Assembly (NCBI GenBank): GCA_041490445.1
Contig: JBGPTF010000014.1
Location: forward strand, 51,077 to 115,076
Direction of reading: 5' to 3'
Source of the DNA: JBGPTF01 sp041490445
GTDB lineage: Bacteria > Acidobacteriota > Terriglobia > Acidiferrales > UBA7541
DNA: 64,000 nt
The notes below the pieces were generated by a model, which was not told where the DNA came from, ran no database searches, and saw only the letters and a list, made by a program, of their open reading frames with translations. Within the stretch, counting starts at the first letter, position 1, and each line of letters opens with the position of its first letter. The position numbers and the translations under genes were made by a program. Below are positions 26,343 to 35,060 of this stretch, in pieces.

Positions 26343-27620
26343 ATGGCTTCGCATCCAATCCTGCGGATCAGGGAATTCCGGTTGCGCAAATCTCCTGCCG
26401 CAGACGGCATGGAAAACCCACCGAACATGTCCCATAGCGGCACCAAGCTGACTTTCTGGGGAGTGCGCGGGTCCACTCCAACAATCGACCGCAACACCTG
26501 GCGCTACGGCGGAAACACTCCCTGCATCGAACTCGCCGCTCCCAACGGGACACGCATCATTCTCGATTGCGGCACGGGCCTGCGGATGCTCGGCAACCGC
26601 TGGATGCAGGCCGCCGGCGAGCAACCGATCGAAGCTTCCGTCCTCGTGACGCACTATCACTGGGATCATATCCAGGGGATCCCGTTCTTCAACCCCTTCT
26701 TCTCGCCGCAAAATCGGTTTCATTTTTACAGCTTTCAATCCAAATTCCTGGGACGCGATAGCCTGCGCCAGGTCCTCGAGGCCCAGCTCGCCAGCCCGTA
26801 CTTTCCCGTGGACGTCAGCGTCATGTCCGCCACGCGGCGCTTCCACGAAATTTCCAGCGGCGATCAGATTGACATCAACGGCGTGCGCGTCATCACGCGC
26901 TGGCTGAATCATCCGCAGGGCTGCCTGGGAATGCGCCTCGAGACACCCACGGGCACGATCGCGTACGCGACCGACAATGAGCCCGGCGTTCCCGAGCTCG
27001 ATGAAAATCTTCGAACACTCGCGGCCGGCGCCGACGTCCTTATCAACGACGCGCAGTATTCTCCCGAACAGCTCGCCAGCAGCCGCAAGGGCTGGGGACA
27101 CTCGAGCTGGCTCGAAGGCGTGAAAATTGCCCGGGAGGCCGGCGCGAAGAACCTGGTCCTTTTCCATCACGACCCGGATTCCGCCGACCGCACCGTGGAC
27201 GGCTTTCTGCAAGCCGCGCGGCAGGAGTTCCCCTCCGTCTGGGCTGCCACCGAAGGCATGACCGTAACGCTGGGAAGCGGAAAAACCGAGGTCAACTTGC
27301 GCGAATCGCGCCTCGGCCAGCGCCGCCCGGTGAATTTTTCCGCCACTGTCCGCGGCCTCACCGACCAGGGCGGCGCCTTCGAAGAGCGGGCTACCCTGCG
27401 TGACTTGAGCCTGAATGGCGCGTACATCAGCATGAGCCATCGTCCGCGGCTGCAGTCGGAAGTGCGCGTGGTGATTGAAACGGAGACCGGGCCAAACTAC
27501 CGCAGTGTGATGTCGCTTCGCGGCACGGTGGTGCACTGCGAGCCAGGCCCGGACAAGGAGCTGGTGGGCGTGGGCGTGGTCTTCATCGAAGAAGCCGATC
27601 CGGGGCGGCCTTCCGACTGA
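26343..27620 (+). CDS. metallo-beta-lactamase-fold hydrolase fused to a PilZ domain
   Basis: Up to 425 aa. The MBL domain (about 35-310) begins KLTFWGVRGSTPT and resembles the PhnP/class II cyclic-nucleotide phosphodiesterase-like branch. Metal ligands are visible as VTHYHWDHIQG (HxHxDH), a downstream DNEPG/NDAQYSPEQ acidic site and LFHHDPDSAD. The C-terminal PilZ domain (about 318-425) has an RLGQRR arm and an intact DLSLNG ([D/N]xSxxG), so this domain should bind c-di-GMP. Start uncertain: ATG 26427 (MSHSGTKLTF) would remove a 28-residue unaligned leader. The obvious reading is a hydrolase gated by c-di-GMP; substrate unknown. Confidence 0.82.
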   Translation: MASHPILRIREFRLRKSPAADGMENPPNMSHSGTKLTFWGVRGSTPTIDRNTWRYGGNTPCIELAAPNGTRIILDCGTGLRMLGNRWMQAAGEQPIEASVLVTHYHWDHIQGIPFFNPFFSPQNRFHFYSFQSKFLGRDSLRQVLEAQLASPYFPVDVSVMSATRRFHEISSGDQIDINGVRVITRWLNHPQGCLGMRLETPTGTIAYATDNEPGVPELDENLRTLAAGADVLINDAQYSPEQLASSRKGWGHSSWLEGVKIAREAGAKNLVLFHHDPDSADRTVDGFLQAARQEFPSVWAATEGMTVTLGSGKTEVNLRESRLGQRRPVNFSATVRGLTDQGGAFEERATLRDLSLNGAYISMSHRPRLQSEVRVVIETETGPNYRSVMSLRGTVVHCEPGPDKELVGVGVVFIEEADPGRPSD

Positions 27621-27683
27621 AATTTCTTCGAGACTCAACTCCTTCCGATGCGGTGAACAAGAATACCGGAAAGCAGGCCTGAT

Positions 27684-28034
27684 TCAGGGTTTGAGCGCCG
27701 CGATCTCGTGCATCCGGGCAAACGCCCGCCGTACGTGGGGAATGGTAATCGAACCTCCGACGATCAGCGCGACGTTGAGCGCGTCTATGATTTCGTCTCG
27801 CTTCCATCCCTCTTCCGCGCAGCGGACCAGATGGTACGTGATGCAATCGTCGCAACGGAGAACTGTCGAAGACACCAGGCCAAGCAATTCCTTTGTCTTG
27901 GTGGAGAGCGCGCCGGGTTCGTAGGCCTGGTGGTCGAGCGCGAAGAATCGCTTCATTCCGAGGTGCTCGCTGGAATGAATCTCTTCATTCATCTGTGTCC
28001 GAAATTTCTGAAAGTCAGACAAATTCTCCGTCAT
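27684..28034 (-). CDS. carboxymuconolactone decarboxylase / AhpD-like protein
   Basis: 116-aa CMD-family protein. The redox or catalytic segment reads LRCDDCITYHL, a CxxC with following His as in AhpD-type peroxidase reductants, preceded by KTKELLGLVSS. It probably works as a small trimeric or hexameric disulfide protein. It converges with the MBL-PilZ gene. The specific substrate or partner peroxidase is not evident. Confidence 0.88.
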   Translation of the reverse strand: MTENLSDFQKFRTQMNEEIHSSEHLGMKRFFALDHQAYEPGALSTKTKELLGLVSSTVLRCDDCITYHLVRCAEEGWKRDEIIDALNVALIVGGSITIPHVRRAFARMHEIAALKP

Positions 28035-28298
28035 TCATGCCTCCCAGGAAAACTTCGCAGGGTTGCCGCTTGCATCCATGTCGCGCGGACTACAGACCCC
28101 GGCGCTCGCCGCGGCCGCTATTATGCCCGGAAAGCTTTCAAAGAAAACAGCCGGATGTTCATACAAGAGACAGCACCCGGCGCGAGCCGGGCAGACCATC
28201 ACCATCGCGCTTCCGACGGGGATCTCTGGCCGTAGATCGGAGCAGGCCCTTGCGTCGATGCAGAAAGCGGGGGTCCTAAGACGCAGCGCCGCAGGCCG
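28035..28298 (-). other. intergenic region, nothing recognised
   Basis: 264 bases between the AhpD-like gene and the PilZ gene downstream of it on the plus-strand map; both are transcribed leftward. Short overlapping frames are present on the plus strand but none resembles a protein family. The promoter of the AhpD-like gene should lie here. Confidence 0.35.
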
Positions 28299-28613
28299 CT
28301 ATTCCCGGATAAGACCCTCCCAAAAGGTCATCGAGGGCTCCGAAAACTCGACGCCCACCTGCGCTCTTCCGAGGCTCGAGGGGCCGACATACACAACGTG
28401 GCACTTCATTTCCTGTTTCGTCGCCAGATTCTTCAGGATGAGATTTTGTCCTGCCTCGACCCGTTCGGAAACAAGAATCAAACCGCCGTGGTGGTTGACC
28501 ACCAAAGAATAGGTTTCTTCCTTGTAGGGATTGCCGGGCGAATCCCCCTGAACCAGGACGGGGACGCGAAGCAGGATGCGCGGGCTCCGTCTGCGGTCTG
28601 CCAGAGAACTCAT
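28299..28613 (-). CDS. PilZ-domain protein with altered c-di-GMP motif
   Basis: 104-aa PilZ domain closely related to the protein at 18343. Shared features are RRRSPRI (RxxxR arm), EETYSLVVNHHGGLIL in the place of EETKTLVVNAHGTLAL, and the VVYVGPSSLGRAQVGVEFSEPSMTFW core. The usual [D/N]xSxxG is NHHGGL, so the Ser is replaced by His. This variant may not bind c-di-GMP in the usual manner. It is divergent from another PilZ gene at 29054 across a 440-bp region. Confidence 0.78.
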   Translation of the reverse strand: MSSLADRRRSPRILLRVPVLVQGDSPGNPYKEETYSLVVNHHGGLILVSERVEAGQNLILKNLATKQEMKCHVVYVGPSSLGRAQVGVEFSEPSMTFWEGLIRE

Positions 28614-29053
28614 GTGGCTTCTCCGCTTTGTCTGCTCAAAACAACCGTTCGACCAGGAAAACCCGCACAGCGCCTCCCTTATAGCAGAATCACTCCGACT
28701 TTCATCCAGGCAGTCCCAAAATCACTGGATTGGCAACCACGTTGGCCGCGAGGGTCTCAGGTGATTAAGAGTATCTCAGGGGTAAATAAATTCCGCCATT
28801 GTCTGCTGTTTCTGCGAACAATCTTCGGTGCTCCATGGAGCGCAACAGCGGGGCCGCAGCTCGGCGGGTTGGAGCCGCAGACGCAACACGCGCAGTGACT
28901 CTTTCACAGTTCACGCTATCCATTCGCCTCGTAGGATGGACCGCACCGGGTAATCTTGCCCAGGAAGAAACAGGCGCCTCGCCGTCGCGATTCTCACAGC
29001 CTCGGGTATGCTACGCTGGCACGCGCAGCAGCATCCTGCGAAAGGACTCCCCC
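28614..29053. promoter_or_regulatory. divergent promoter region between two PilZ genes
   Basis: 440 bases with no supportable gene; an in-frame extension of the downstream gene to 28799 lacks coding character. It contains two copies of TCTCAGG (28756 and 28774, 18 bp apart), a motif that recurs as palindromes at 38189 and 44829. The AT-richer stretch around 28764-28795 (GATTAAGAGTATC, GGTAAATAAATT) is a reasonable place for a promoter. Exact -35/-10 boxes are not assigned. Confidence 0.4.
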
Positions 29054-29905
29054 ATGACTGCGACTGGCATCCGCCGTAGCGACCGGATTTCTTTGACCAT
29101 GCACCTCGAGGCAGCGGGAAAGGACCGAGACGGCCGCGAGTTTGTCGCGCCCGCGCGCACGATGCTGGTAAGCCGATATGGCGCCGCGATCCTGCTCCCT
29201 CACGAGCTGTACGAAGGCCAGGAGCTCGTTCTCCGTCGTCGCAGTGGCGGCATCCTACAGGAGAGCCGCGTGCGGATCGTCGCCCGGCTGGGCGGCGATG
29301 TGGATGGCCGGCTTTACGGTGTCGCGGCCCTCGAACCCGAACCCAATCTTTGGGGAATTGAATTCCCCCCGGAACCCGGAGCCGAGGAGGGCGTGACCCA
29401 CGTGTTACTGGAGTGCTCGTCCTGCCAGACTCGCCAGATCGCCGCGCTGTCGGAACTCGATCTCAAGGTTTTCGAGACTCACCACGTGGTGGCGCGGCCT
29501 TGCAAGGTTTGCCAGTCCCCCACCGTGTGGAAGCAAGCTGCGGGAGAGGTATCCGAACAGCCGGCGGTGACGGAAGGCCCCCGCAAACCAGCGGAACCCG
29601 AGGCCCCACGGGGAGCGCGATGGAAACCGCGGGTCCAAACGCGTTTGCCCGCGTGCGTACGGCAGGCCGGGCAACCCGACGACGTTGCGGTCTGCGAAAA
29701 TATTTCCCGTTCAGGCCTCTGCTTCCGGAGCGTCAGACGGTATGTCAAAGGATCGCAGATCGAAGTAGCAGTTCCTTATGCGCAGGGCGCGGCGAACATT
29801 TTTCTTCCGGCGAACATTATCTACGTCCAGGAGCTTGCCTCTGCGGGATTGTTTCGGCACGGCGCTGCGTATGTTCTGCCGGGCTCCTCAGCGTCGCTTG
29901 ACTGA
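29054..29905 (+). CDS. double-PilZ protein with zinc-ribbon-like linker
   Basis: 283-aa protein. PilZ 1 (about 5-110) has the RRSDR arm but a degenerate second motif (SRYGAAIL), and ends with NLWGIEFPPEP as in the single PilZ proteins nearby. A middle segment (about 115-160) carries LLECSSCQTRQ and ARPCKVCQSP, a likely zinc ribbon. After a Pro/Glu linker, PilZ 2 (about 195-283) has an intact NISRSG. The start at 29054 is preferred over 28799, whose leader is unlike any domain. The arrangement suggests one sensing and one structural PilZ unit; this is inference. Confidence 0.72.
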   Translation: MTATGIRRSDRISLTMHLEAAGKDRDGREFVAPARTMLVSRYGAAILLPHELYEGQELVLRRRSGGILQESRVRIVARLGGDVDGRLYGVAALEPEPNLWGIEFPPEPGAEEGVTHVLLECSSCQTRQIAALSELDLKVFETHHVVARPCKVCQSPTVWKQAAGEVSEQPAVTEGPRKPAEPEAPRGARWKPRVQTRLPACVRQAGQPDDVAVCENISRSGLCFRSVRRYVKGSQIEVAVPYAQGAANIFLPANIIYVQELASAGLFRHGAAYVLPGSSASLD

Positions 29906-29948
29906 CGCCTGCTCGCCATGGTTGCGCTGGCCAAACTTACAGCAGGTT

Positions 29949-30455
29949 CTATGGTTCGACGGGCATCGGCAGGCCGCGCTCATAACTACGGCGGCGATGG
30001 TAACGCAGGGCGATGTTCAGATAGACGCACCCGGTAGGCAGTTCAAAGCACATCACAACCGCTTCAGTATCCTGGTCGCCCTTCAGTCCCTCCTCGCCGG
30101 TGTGCACCTCGGGCGGAAAGACCTTGAAGTGAAAGCCTTGGTCGTTCAGCAGCATCACGGCGTTGCCAATTACCATGTTCGCGATCTCGCACACGGTCTC
30201 TTTCACGATCTGGTCGGCCTCCATATCGTCGCCGGCTCCCAGCATACTTGCAATCTGGGTCGCAGCTTCCGGCTCCAGATCGAAAATCACCCGGCCTTCG
30301 ATATCCCCCCGGATGCGCACGATTGCAGCCACGCCTTTGCGCTGGTAGCTCTGCTCTTCCATGGCTACGTCGCCGATCCGGGTCGGCGCCCGCAGCGTTT
30401 CTGCCAGGACCGCGTCGGTGGCATTGATGAAGGGTTGAATCAGCTCCATCTTCAT
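29949..30455 (-). CDS. cheX: CheX-family CheY-P phosphatase
   Basis: 168-aa CheX-type protein. The phosphatase motif ExxN is present in VCEIANMVIGNAVML. The surrounding sequence, GDIEGRVIFDLEPEAATQIASML and the ending with LPTGCVYLNIAL, fits the CheC/CheX/FliY family. It would dephosphorylate the CheY encoded immediately upstream; the two genes overlap by 4 bp. It is the last gene of chemosensory operon A. Its ribosome-binding region reads GGAGGTCTCAACTC and so overlaps the recurring GTCTCA motif. Confidence 0.88.
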   Translation of the reverse strand: MKMELIQPFINATDAVLAETLRAPTRIGDVAMEEQSYQRKGVAAIVRIRGDIEGRVIFDLEPEAATQIASMLGAGDDMEADQIVKETVCEIANMVIGNAVMLLNDQGFHFKVFPPEVHTGEEGLKGDQDTEAVVMCFELPTGCVYLNIALRYHRRRSYERGLPMPVEP

Positions 30456-30886
30456 GAGTTGAGACCTCCTGCCGGCACGGCATCCTCGTTCAGCACGTAG
30501 CGGAGAACTTCGTAGAGGGTTTCCGGCTTGACGGGCTTCTGCACGAAGTGCCGCGCGCCCTTCTGCAATGCCGCCAGAATGTTCTCCTGGTAACCCACCG
30601 AGGAAACCATGACGATGCGAGCCTCAGGATGCTGGCGCATGATGCGCTCGGTGGCCTCGATGCCCTCCATCAACGGCATGGTGATGTCCATCAGGACGAG
30701 ATCCGGCTGGAGCCGGTCGTATTCCGCGATCGCGGCCTGTCCATCGCCAGCCTCCCCGGCCACTTCCACGCCGAACGTCTCGATCATCTTTCGGATGTTC
30801 TTCCGCGCGAACATCGAATCGTCCACGATCAGGCAGCGGACTGGTTGACTGTCTTTCTTCCGACTTAGCGCTGCGAATGGTTCCAT
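30452..30886 (-). CDS. cheY: CheY-type response regulator
   Basis: 144-aa single receiver domain with LIVDDSMFARK (acidic pair), phospho-acceptor Asp in LVLMDITMPLMEG, the switch Ser in VMVSSVG and Lys in FVQKPVKPE. A 20-residue N-terminal extension precedes the domain. It lies between cheB and cheX and overlaps cheX by 4 bp. With no flagellar genes in the window, its target may be a motor or another output. Confidence 0.92.
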   Translation of the reverse strand: MEPFAALSRKKDSQPVRCLIVDDSMFARKNIRKMIETFGVEVAGEAGDGQAAIAEYDRLQPDLVLMDITMPLMEGIEATERIMRQHPEARIVMVSSVGYQENILAALQKGARHFVQKPVKPETLYEVLRYVLNEDAVPAGGLNS

Positions 30887-30899
30887 AGCAATCTCCTTC

Positions 30900-32021
30900 T
30901 CAGACTTGCAATCCTTTCGGGACGCCTCCCAAAACTGCGGAACCGGATTCCTCCTTCGACGAAGGTGCCGGCGTCTCGCACAGTGTCACCAAGGTGCGTG
31001 CCAGCGCCTCGAGAGGCACAACGCGGGTGGCGTAGCCGCGCTCGATGGCCGCGCGGGGCATGCTGTCCACCACGCAGGAGGCTTCGCTCTGCGCGATGGT
31101 CATCCCGCCGGACGCTTTGACCGCGCCCAGGCCTTCGGCGCCATCCTCGCCCATGCCGGTCATCAGGACAGCGACAGCGCTGGACCGGAACTCCTCGGCG
31201 ACGGAAGCGAACAACACATCCACGGACGGCCGGTGGCCGTTGAGCCGTGGCTTGTCCACCAGCACGACCGTCCCGCCTTGCGGGATGTTCCGCACCTTGA
31301 TGTGCCGGTTCCCCGGGCAAATCAGGGCGCGTCCGGGCAGCAGTAAATCTCCGGAGCGCGCCTCTCGCACTTCGATCGCGGCGCATTCATCCAGTCGCCG
31401 CGCGAACATTTCCGTGAACCCCTCAGGCATGTGCTGGACCACGACGATGCTTCCCCGGAATTCCCCCGGCAATTGCGAAAACATATATTGCAGCGCGTTG
31501 GGTCCTCCGGTGGAGATTCCAATCGCCACCAGACGTGTCGGCGACCCAGCCGGCCTCCGCTCCGGCTTCGGCCGCCTCCATTCCGCAGGAGGCAATTCCG
31601 CCGGCAGTCTTGACGGGCCTGCCCGCGCCGCGAGCTTGATCTTTGCAGCCAATTCGGTGGCGATCTCCTCTAAACGGCCGGAGGCCACATCCACCGGTTT
31701 CGCGACAAAATCAAATGCACCGAGCGCGAGCGCCTTGAAGGTCGCCGAGGCGCCTTCCTGGCTGTGCGCGCTGACCACAATCACCGGAGTCCGATACTTC
31801 CGCGAAATCTGCCGCAGCGTCTCCAAACCATCCATGCGCGGCATTTCCAGATCCAGTGTGATGACTTGCGGTTTCAACTCCTCGATCTTCTTCAGACCGA
31901 AGGATCCATCCATGGCCGTGCCTACCACCTGGATGGATGCGTCCCGTTGCAGAATTTGCGGAATCAGCTTCCGCATCAGGGCGGAGTCGTCCACCACAAG
32001 CACGCGAATGGGTTCGCTCAT
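30900..32021 (-). CDS. cheB: chemotaxis methylesterase/deamidase CheB
   Basis: 373-aa protein. The receiver domain (about 5-120) has VVDDSALMRK and the phospho-acceptor in VITLDLEMPRMDG. The C-terminal methylesterase (about 165-350) has the catalytic triad Ser in GISTGGPN, His in VVQHMPEGFT and Asp in TGMGEDGAEG. It removes methyl groups from receptor glutamates, opposing CheR of the same operon. It overlaps the 3' end of cheA by 4 bp. Confidence 0.95.
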   Translation of the reverse strand: MSEPIRVLVVDDSALMRKLIPQILQRDASIQVVGTAMDGSFGLKKIEELKPQVITLDLEMPRMDGLETLRQISRKYRTPVIVVSAHSQEGASATFKALALGAFDFVAKPVDVASGRLEEIATELAAKIKLAARAGPSRLPAELPPAEWRRPKPERRPAGSPTRLVAIGISTGGPNALQYMFSQLPGEFRGSIVVVQHMPEGFTEMFARRLDECAAIEVREARSGDLLLPGRALICPGNRHIKVRNIPQGGTVVLVDKPRLNGHRPSVDVLFASVAEEFRSSAVAVLMTGMGEDGAEGLGAVKASGGMTIAQSEASCVVDSMPRAAIERGYATRVVPLEALARTLVTLCETPAPSSKEESGSAVLGGVPKGLQV

Positions 32022-34120
32022 GCGGTGGCCTCCAGGACGGGCACCCGGGAAAGCATTCCCATCAGTGCCGCAATATCCAGAATCAGCACCACCGTGCCGT
32101 CACCCAGAATCGAAGCGCCGCTGGCCAGTCCGTTGCCCACCGTCTGCTCATCGAGCGCCTTGACCACCAGCTCCTCTTCGCCGGCCACGCTGTCGACGAC
32201 AAGGCCAAAACGCCGGTCGGCTTCACCGACGACAATCACCAATTGCCGCTTGCCGGTGGCGGCTGGCGCGCCGCGTACCAACTGATCGAGACGCATCAGC
32301 GTCAGGATCTTGTCTCGCAGTTGCAGCACCTCGCGCCCTTCGACGCGGTGAATCTCTTCATTGCCCGCCCGGGTGATCTCCGTCACTGCCGCCAGGGGCA
32401 GCGCGTACAGCCTTCCCCCAATGCGGAACAGCAGCGCCTGAATGCTCGCGAGCGTGAGCGGCACGCAAATCAAGAACGTCGTGCCTTTCCCGGGCTTGCT
32501 CTCGATCGTCAGCGTCGCCTTAATCCGCTCGAGCACCGTCCGGACGACGTCGAGACCCACGCCGCGGCCGGAAATCTCGCTGACCGCTTCGGCAGTGGTG
32601 AGACCCGACTCGAAGATAAGGTTGAAGGCTTCGCTCTCGCTCAGTTGCCCCGCGGTTTCGGCGGAGATCACTCCGCGCTCGATCGCCCGGGCCACGATCT
32701 TTTCGCGCTCCAACCCGCGGCCGTCATCGCTGACCTCCAGGATGACGTGATTGCCCTGGTGATAGGCGTTCATCCGGATCGTGCCCCGGGCGCGCTTGCC
32801 GGCAGCGATGCGCTGCTCGGGTGGCTCGATTCCGTGGTCGACGGCGTTGCGCACCACATGGCTGAGCGGCTCCGCCAGCGCATCGAGGATTCCCTTGTCC
32901 ATGTCCGTATTCTGTCCGGCGAGCTCCAGTGCCACGTCCTTGCCGAGAAGCTTGGCCACGTCCCTCACGATGCGCGGGTAGCGTCGAAAAAGCTGCTCGA
33001 CGGGGACCATGCGGATTTTCATGACCGACTTTTGCAGTTCGTCCAGCACGCGCGATTGAAATCCTGACATTTCGGCAAACTTGTTTCGCAGCGGGTCTTT
33101 CGGGAAACGGCTGTCGAATTCGCTGATGGCGCGATGAAGCATGGATTTCCCGATGATCAGCTCACCCACCAGATTGATCACCGCGTCGATGCGCGATGCA
33201 TCCACTCGCAGCACGTTCTCCGCTGAACCGGATGCGGCGCTCTTGCCGGCCCCAGTGCCCGAAGACCGTTCGGCCGCAGCCCTCTTCTCCGGCGCCGTGG
33301 TGACCGGCCGGTTCGCTCGCGCTCCAGACGCCGCTTCGGCTCCCAGGAGCGACTGCAGCGCATCCTCCTCCACTTCAACAACCTCTTCGGATCTGATTTT
33401 CTCGACGATGGCAGATGTGACCACATGCGGAATCCGGCACCGGTCCGCAATCCAATCCTGGGGCTGAGCGCTCGCCAGCGCTGCCTGCACCACACCCACG
33501 TGTTCCGCAGGGGTGCCGTCTTCTGGGTGGAGTGCCAGCACGGTCCCCGAAGAATGCAGCACGTTTCGCACGAGCTGTAGCGCGGCAGCGGGCAGCAGCG
33601 CTTCCGGGTTCATCATGAGAGCGATGTTGTACACAGCCAGGCCGCGGCTTGCGGCTTCCGCGATTAACAGGCGTTCGTACTCGGTCCAATCGAAATGCGC
33701 TTCCGCGGACGCGGTGGACCTGGTCTGCTCCGGCTTCTGGATCAGCCGGCGGATGTGCGCACGCAACTCTTCTCCCGAGGGCGGCTGCAAATTGTCGCGA
33801 TAGGCCGCGAGCATCGCGTGGAACGTGTCCGCAGCCGACAGCACGACTTCTGCGAGCGCGCCGCCGGCCTGCCGGACCAGTTCCGTTGTCAAGACGTCCT
33901 CGAGCTCGTGCGCCAGCTCGCTCAACGCATGATAACCGCAGGCGGCCGAGTCGCCCTTCAGAGTGTGGACCGTCCGCCGCACTCCGCGGAGGCACTCCTC
34001 ATCGGCCGGATGCTTTTCGAGCTCCAGGCCCGCCTCATTCAGAGCCTGGAGAAGTTCCTGTGCGCTTTCAAAGAACAACTCGCGCAGTTCGGCCGCCCGG
34101 TCATCTGGAAGGAAGTTCAC
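32018..34120 (-). CDS. cheA: chemotaxis histidine kinase CheA
   Basis: 700-aa CheA. An N-terminal Hpt domain (about 1-105) carries the phospho-His in RTVHTLKGDSAACG. A variable region (about 110-290) may hold the CheY/CheB-binding P2 domain. Dimerisation (about 310-370), HATPase (about 370-515; N-box HVVRNAVDHGIEP, G1 VSDDGRGLE, G2 GRGVGLDVVRT) and a CheW-like domain (about 520-660) follow. It overlaps cheR by 4 bp and cheB by 4 bp, so stoichiometry is probably controlled by translational coupling. Confidence 0.95.
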   Translation of the reverse strand: MNFLPDDRAAELRELFFESAQELLQALNEAGLELEKHPADEECLRGVRRTVHTLKGDSAACGYHALSELAHELEDVLTTELVRQAGGALAEVVLSAADTFHAMLAAYRDNLQPPSGEELRAHIRRLIQKPEQTRSTASAEAHFDWTEYERLLIAEAASRGLAVYNIALMMNPEALLPAAALQLVRNVLHSSGTVLALHPEDGTPAEHVGVVQAALASAQPQDWIADRCRIPHVVTSAIVEKIRSEEVVEVEEDALQSLLGAEAASGARANRPVTTAPEKRAAAERSSGTGAGKSAASGSAENVLRVDASRIDAVINLVGELIIGKSMLHRAISEFDSRFPKDPLRNKFAEMSGFQSRVLDELQKSVMKIRMVPVEQLFRRYPRIVRDVAKLLGKDVALELAGQNTDMDKGILDALAEPLSHVVRNAVDHGIEPPEQRIAAGKRARGTIRMNAYHQGNHVILEVSDDGRGLEREKIVARAIERGVISAETAGQLSESEAFNLIFESGLTTAEAVSEISGRGVGLDVVRTVLERIKATLTIESKPGKGTTFLICVPLTLASIQALLFRIGGRLYALPLAAVTEITRAGNEEIHRVEGREVLQLRDKILTLMRLDQLVRGAPAATGKRQLVIVVGEADRRFGLVVDSVAGEEELVVKALDEQTVGNGLASGASILGDGTVVLILDIAALMGMLSRVPVLEATA

Positions 34121-35022
34121 GCTCCCTCCTCGATCCGCTGATAGGCAGTGCCGTTGTTGTGGTGGATCATGCGGAACTTGTTCGTCAGCCCGAAGAGGCT
34201 TTCGGCGTGGCCCACGAACAGGTACCCTTCCGGATTGAGGCAGCGATAGAATTTTTCGACGAGCCGCTTTTGCTCCGCTTCGTCAAAGTAGATCATTACG
34301 TTGCGGCAGAAAATCACGTCGTTGCGCTGTGGCAGGAATTCCGCCTTTAAATTGTGAAAGTCGAACTGCACCAGATCCTTCAGCGTTTTCTTGACGGCAT
34401 ACCGGTCGCCCACTTTCTCGAAATAACGCAGCCGCGTCGTGTAGTCGACCGGTTCCATGTGCGTGTCCGAGTAGACCGCTTCTTGCGCCGCGCGCAGACC
34501 TGCATAGCTGATGTCGGCTGCCAGGATTTCCACACGCCACGGCGAAGGAATCAGTGGTTTTTGCGCAGGCATTTCAATCGGAAGAGGATTGCGCAGGTAG
34601 TAGTATGCCAGTGCGTCGCAAATCAGGATCGCGAGGGAATACGGCTCCTGCCCGGTGGAGCAGCCCGCGCTCCAGACGCGCAACGACCAGTCACGCCGCT
34701 CCTGCTTTCGCTTGAGCAGCTCCTCCAGCACCGTCTTCTGGAATAGTTCCAGTTGCGGCTTGTTACGGAAAAAACTGGTCTCGTTTACCGTGAGGTTTTC
34801 AAGCAGCGCCGCCAGTTCCTGCTTTCCCTCTCGGCTGGTGAGTAAACGATAGTAGCTGTAGAACGAATCGAGCTGGCACGCTTTCAGCCGGCGCTGCAAC
34901 CGGTCCTGCAGAAAGTGTGCGCGGCGCTCGTCGAAATACATGCCGCATTCCTGATAGACGAGCGTCTGAAGCAGCTTCTGCTCAGCCTCTGAGAGTGGCA
35001 CCTGTGCACTCAGGGTAAACAT
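34117..35022 (-). CDS. cheR: chemotaxis receptor methyltransferase CheR
   Basis: 301-aa SAM-dependent methyltransferase adding methyl groups to receptor glutamates. The N-terminal helical domain is followed by the SAM motif RVWSAGCSTGQEPYSLAI. Further conserved segments are ILAADISYAGL, FFRNKPQL and VIFCRNVMIYFDEAEQ. Standard length, no TPR extension. It is encoded between cheW and cheA of operon A. Confidence 0.94.
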   Translation of the reverse strand: MFTLSAQVPLSEAEQKLLQTLVYQECGMYFDERRAHFLQDRLQRRLKACQLDSFYSYYRLLTSREGKQELAALLENLTVNETSFFRNKPQLELFQKTVLEELLKRKQERRDWSLRVWSAGCSTGQEPYSLAILICDALAYYYLRNPLPIEMPAQKPLIPSPWRVEILAADISYAGLRAAQEAVYSDTHMEPVDYTTRLRYFEKVGDRYAVKKTLKDLVQFDFHNLKAEFLPQRNDVIFCRNVMIYFDEAEQKRLVEKFYRCLNPEGYLFVGHAESLFGLTNKFRMIHHNNGTAYQRIEEGA

Positions 35023-35060
35023 CGCGCCTCACTGATCTAGATTTGTTTCTGGCAGGCCAC

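Noticed and set aside
26226..27638. 470-codon minus-strand frame opposite the MBL-PilZ gene
   Set aside because: Antisense artefact of a well-supported gene; no ribosome site or domain.
28799..29053. Upstream in-frame extension of the double-PilZ gene
   Set aside because: The added 85 residues have no PilZ or other similarity, and ATG 29054 starts directly at the usual PilZ arm.
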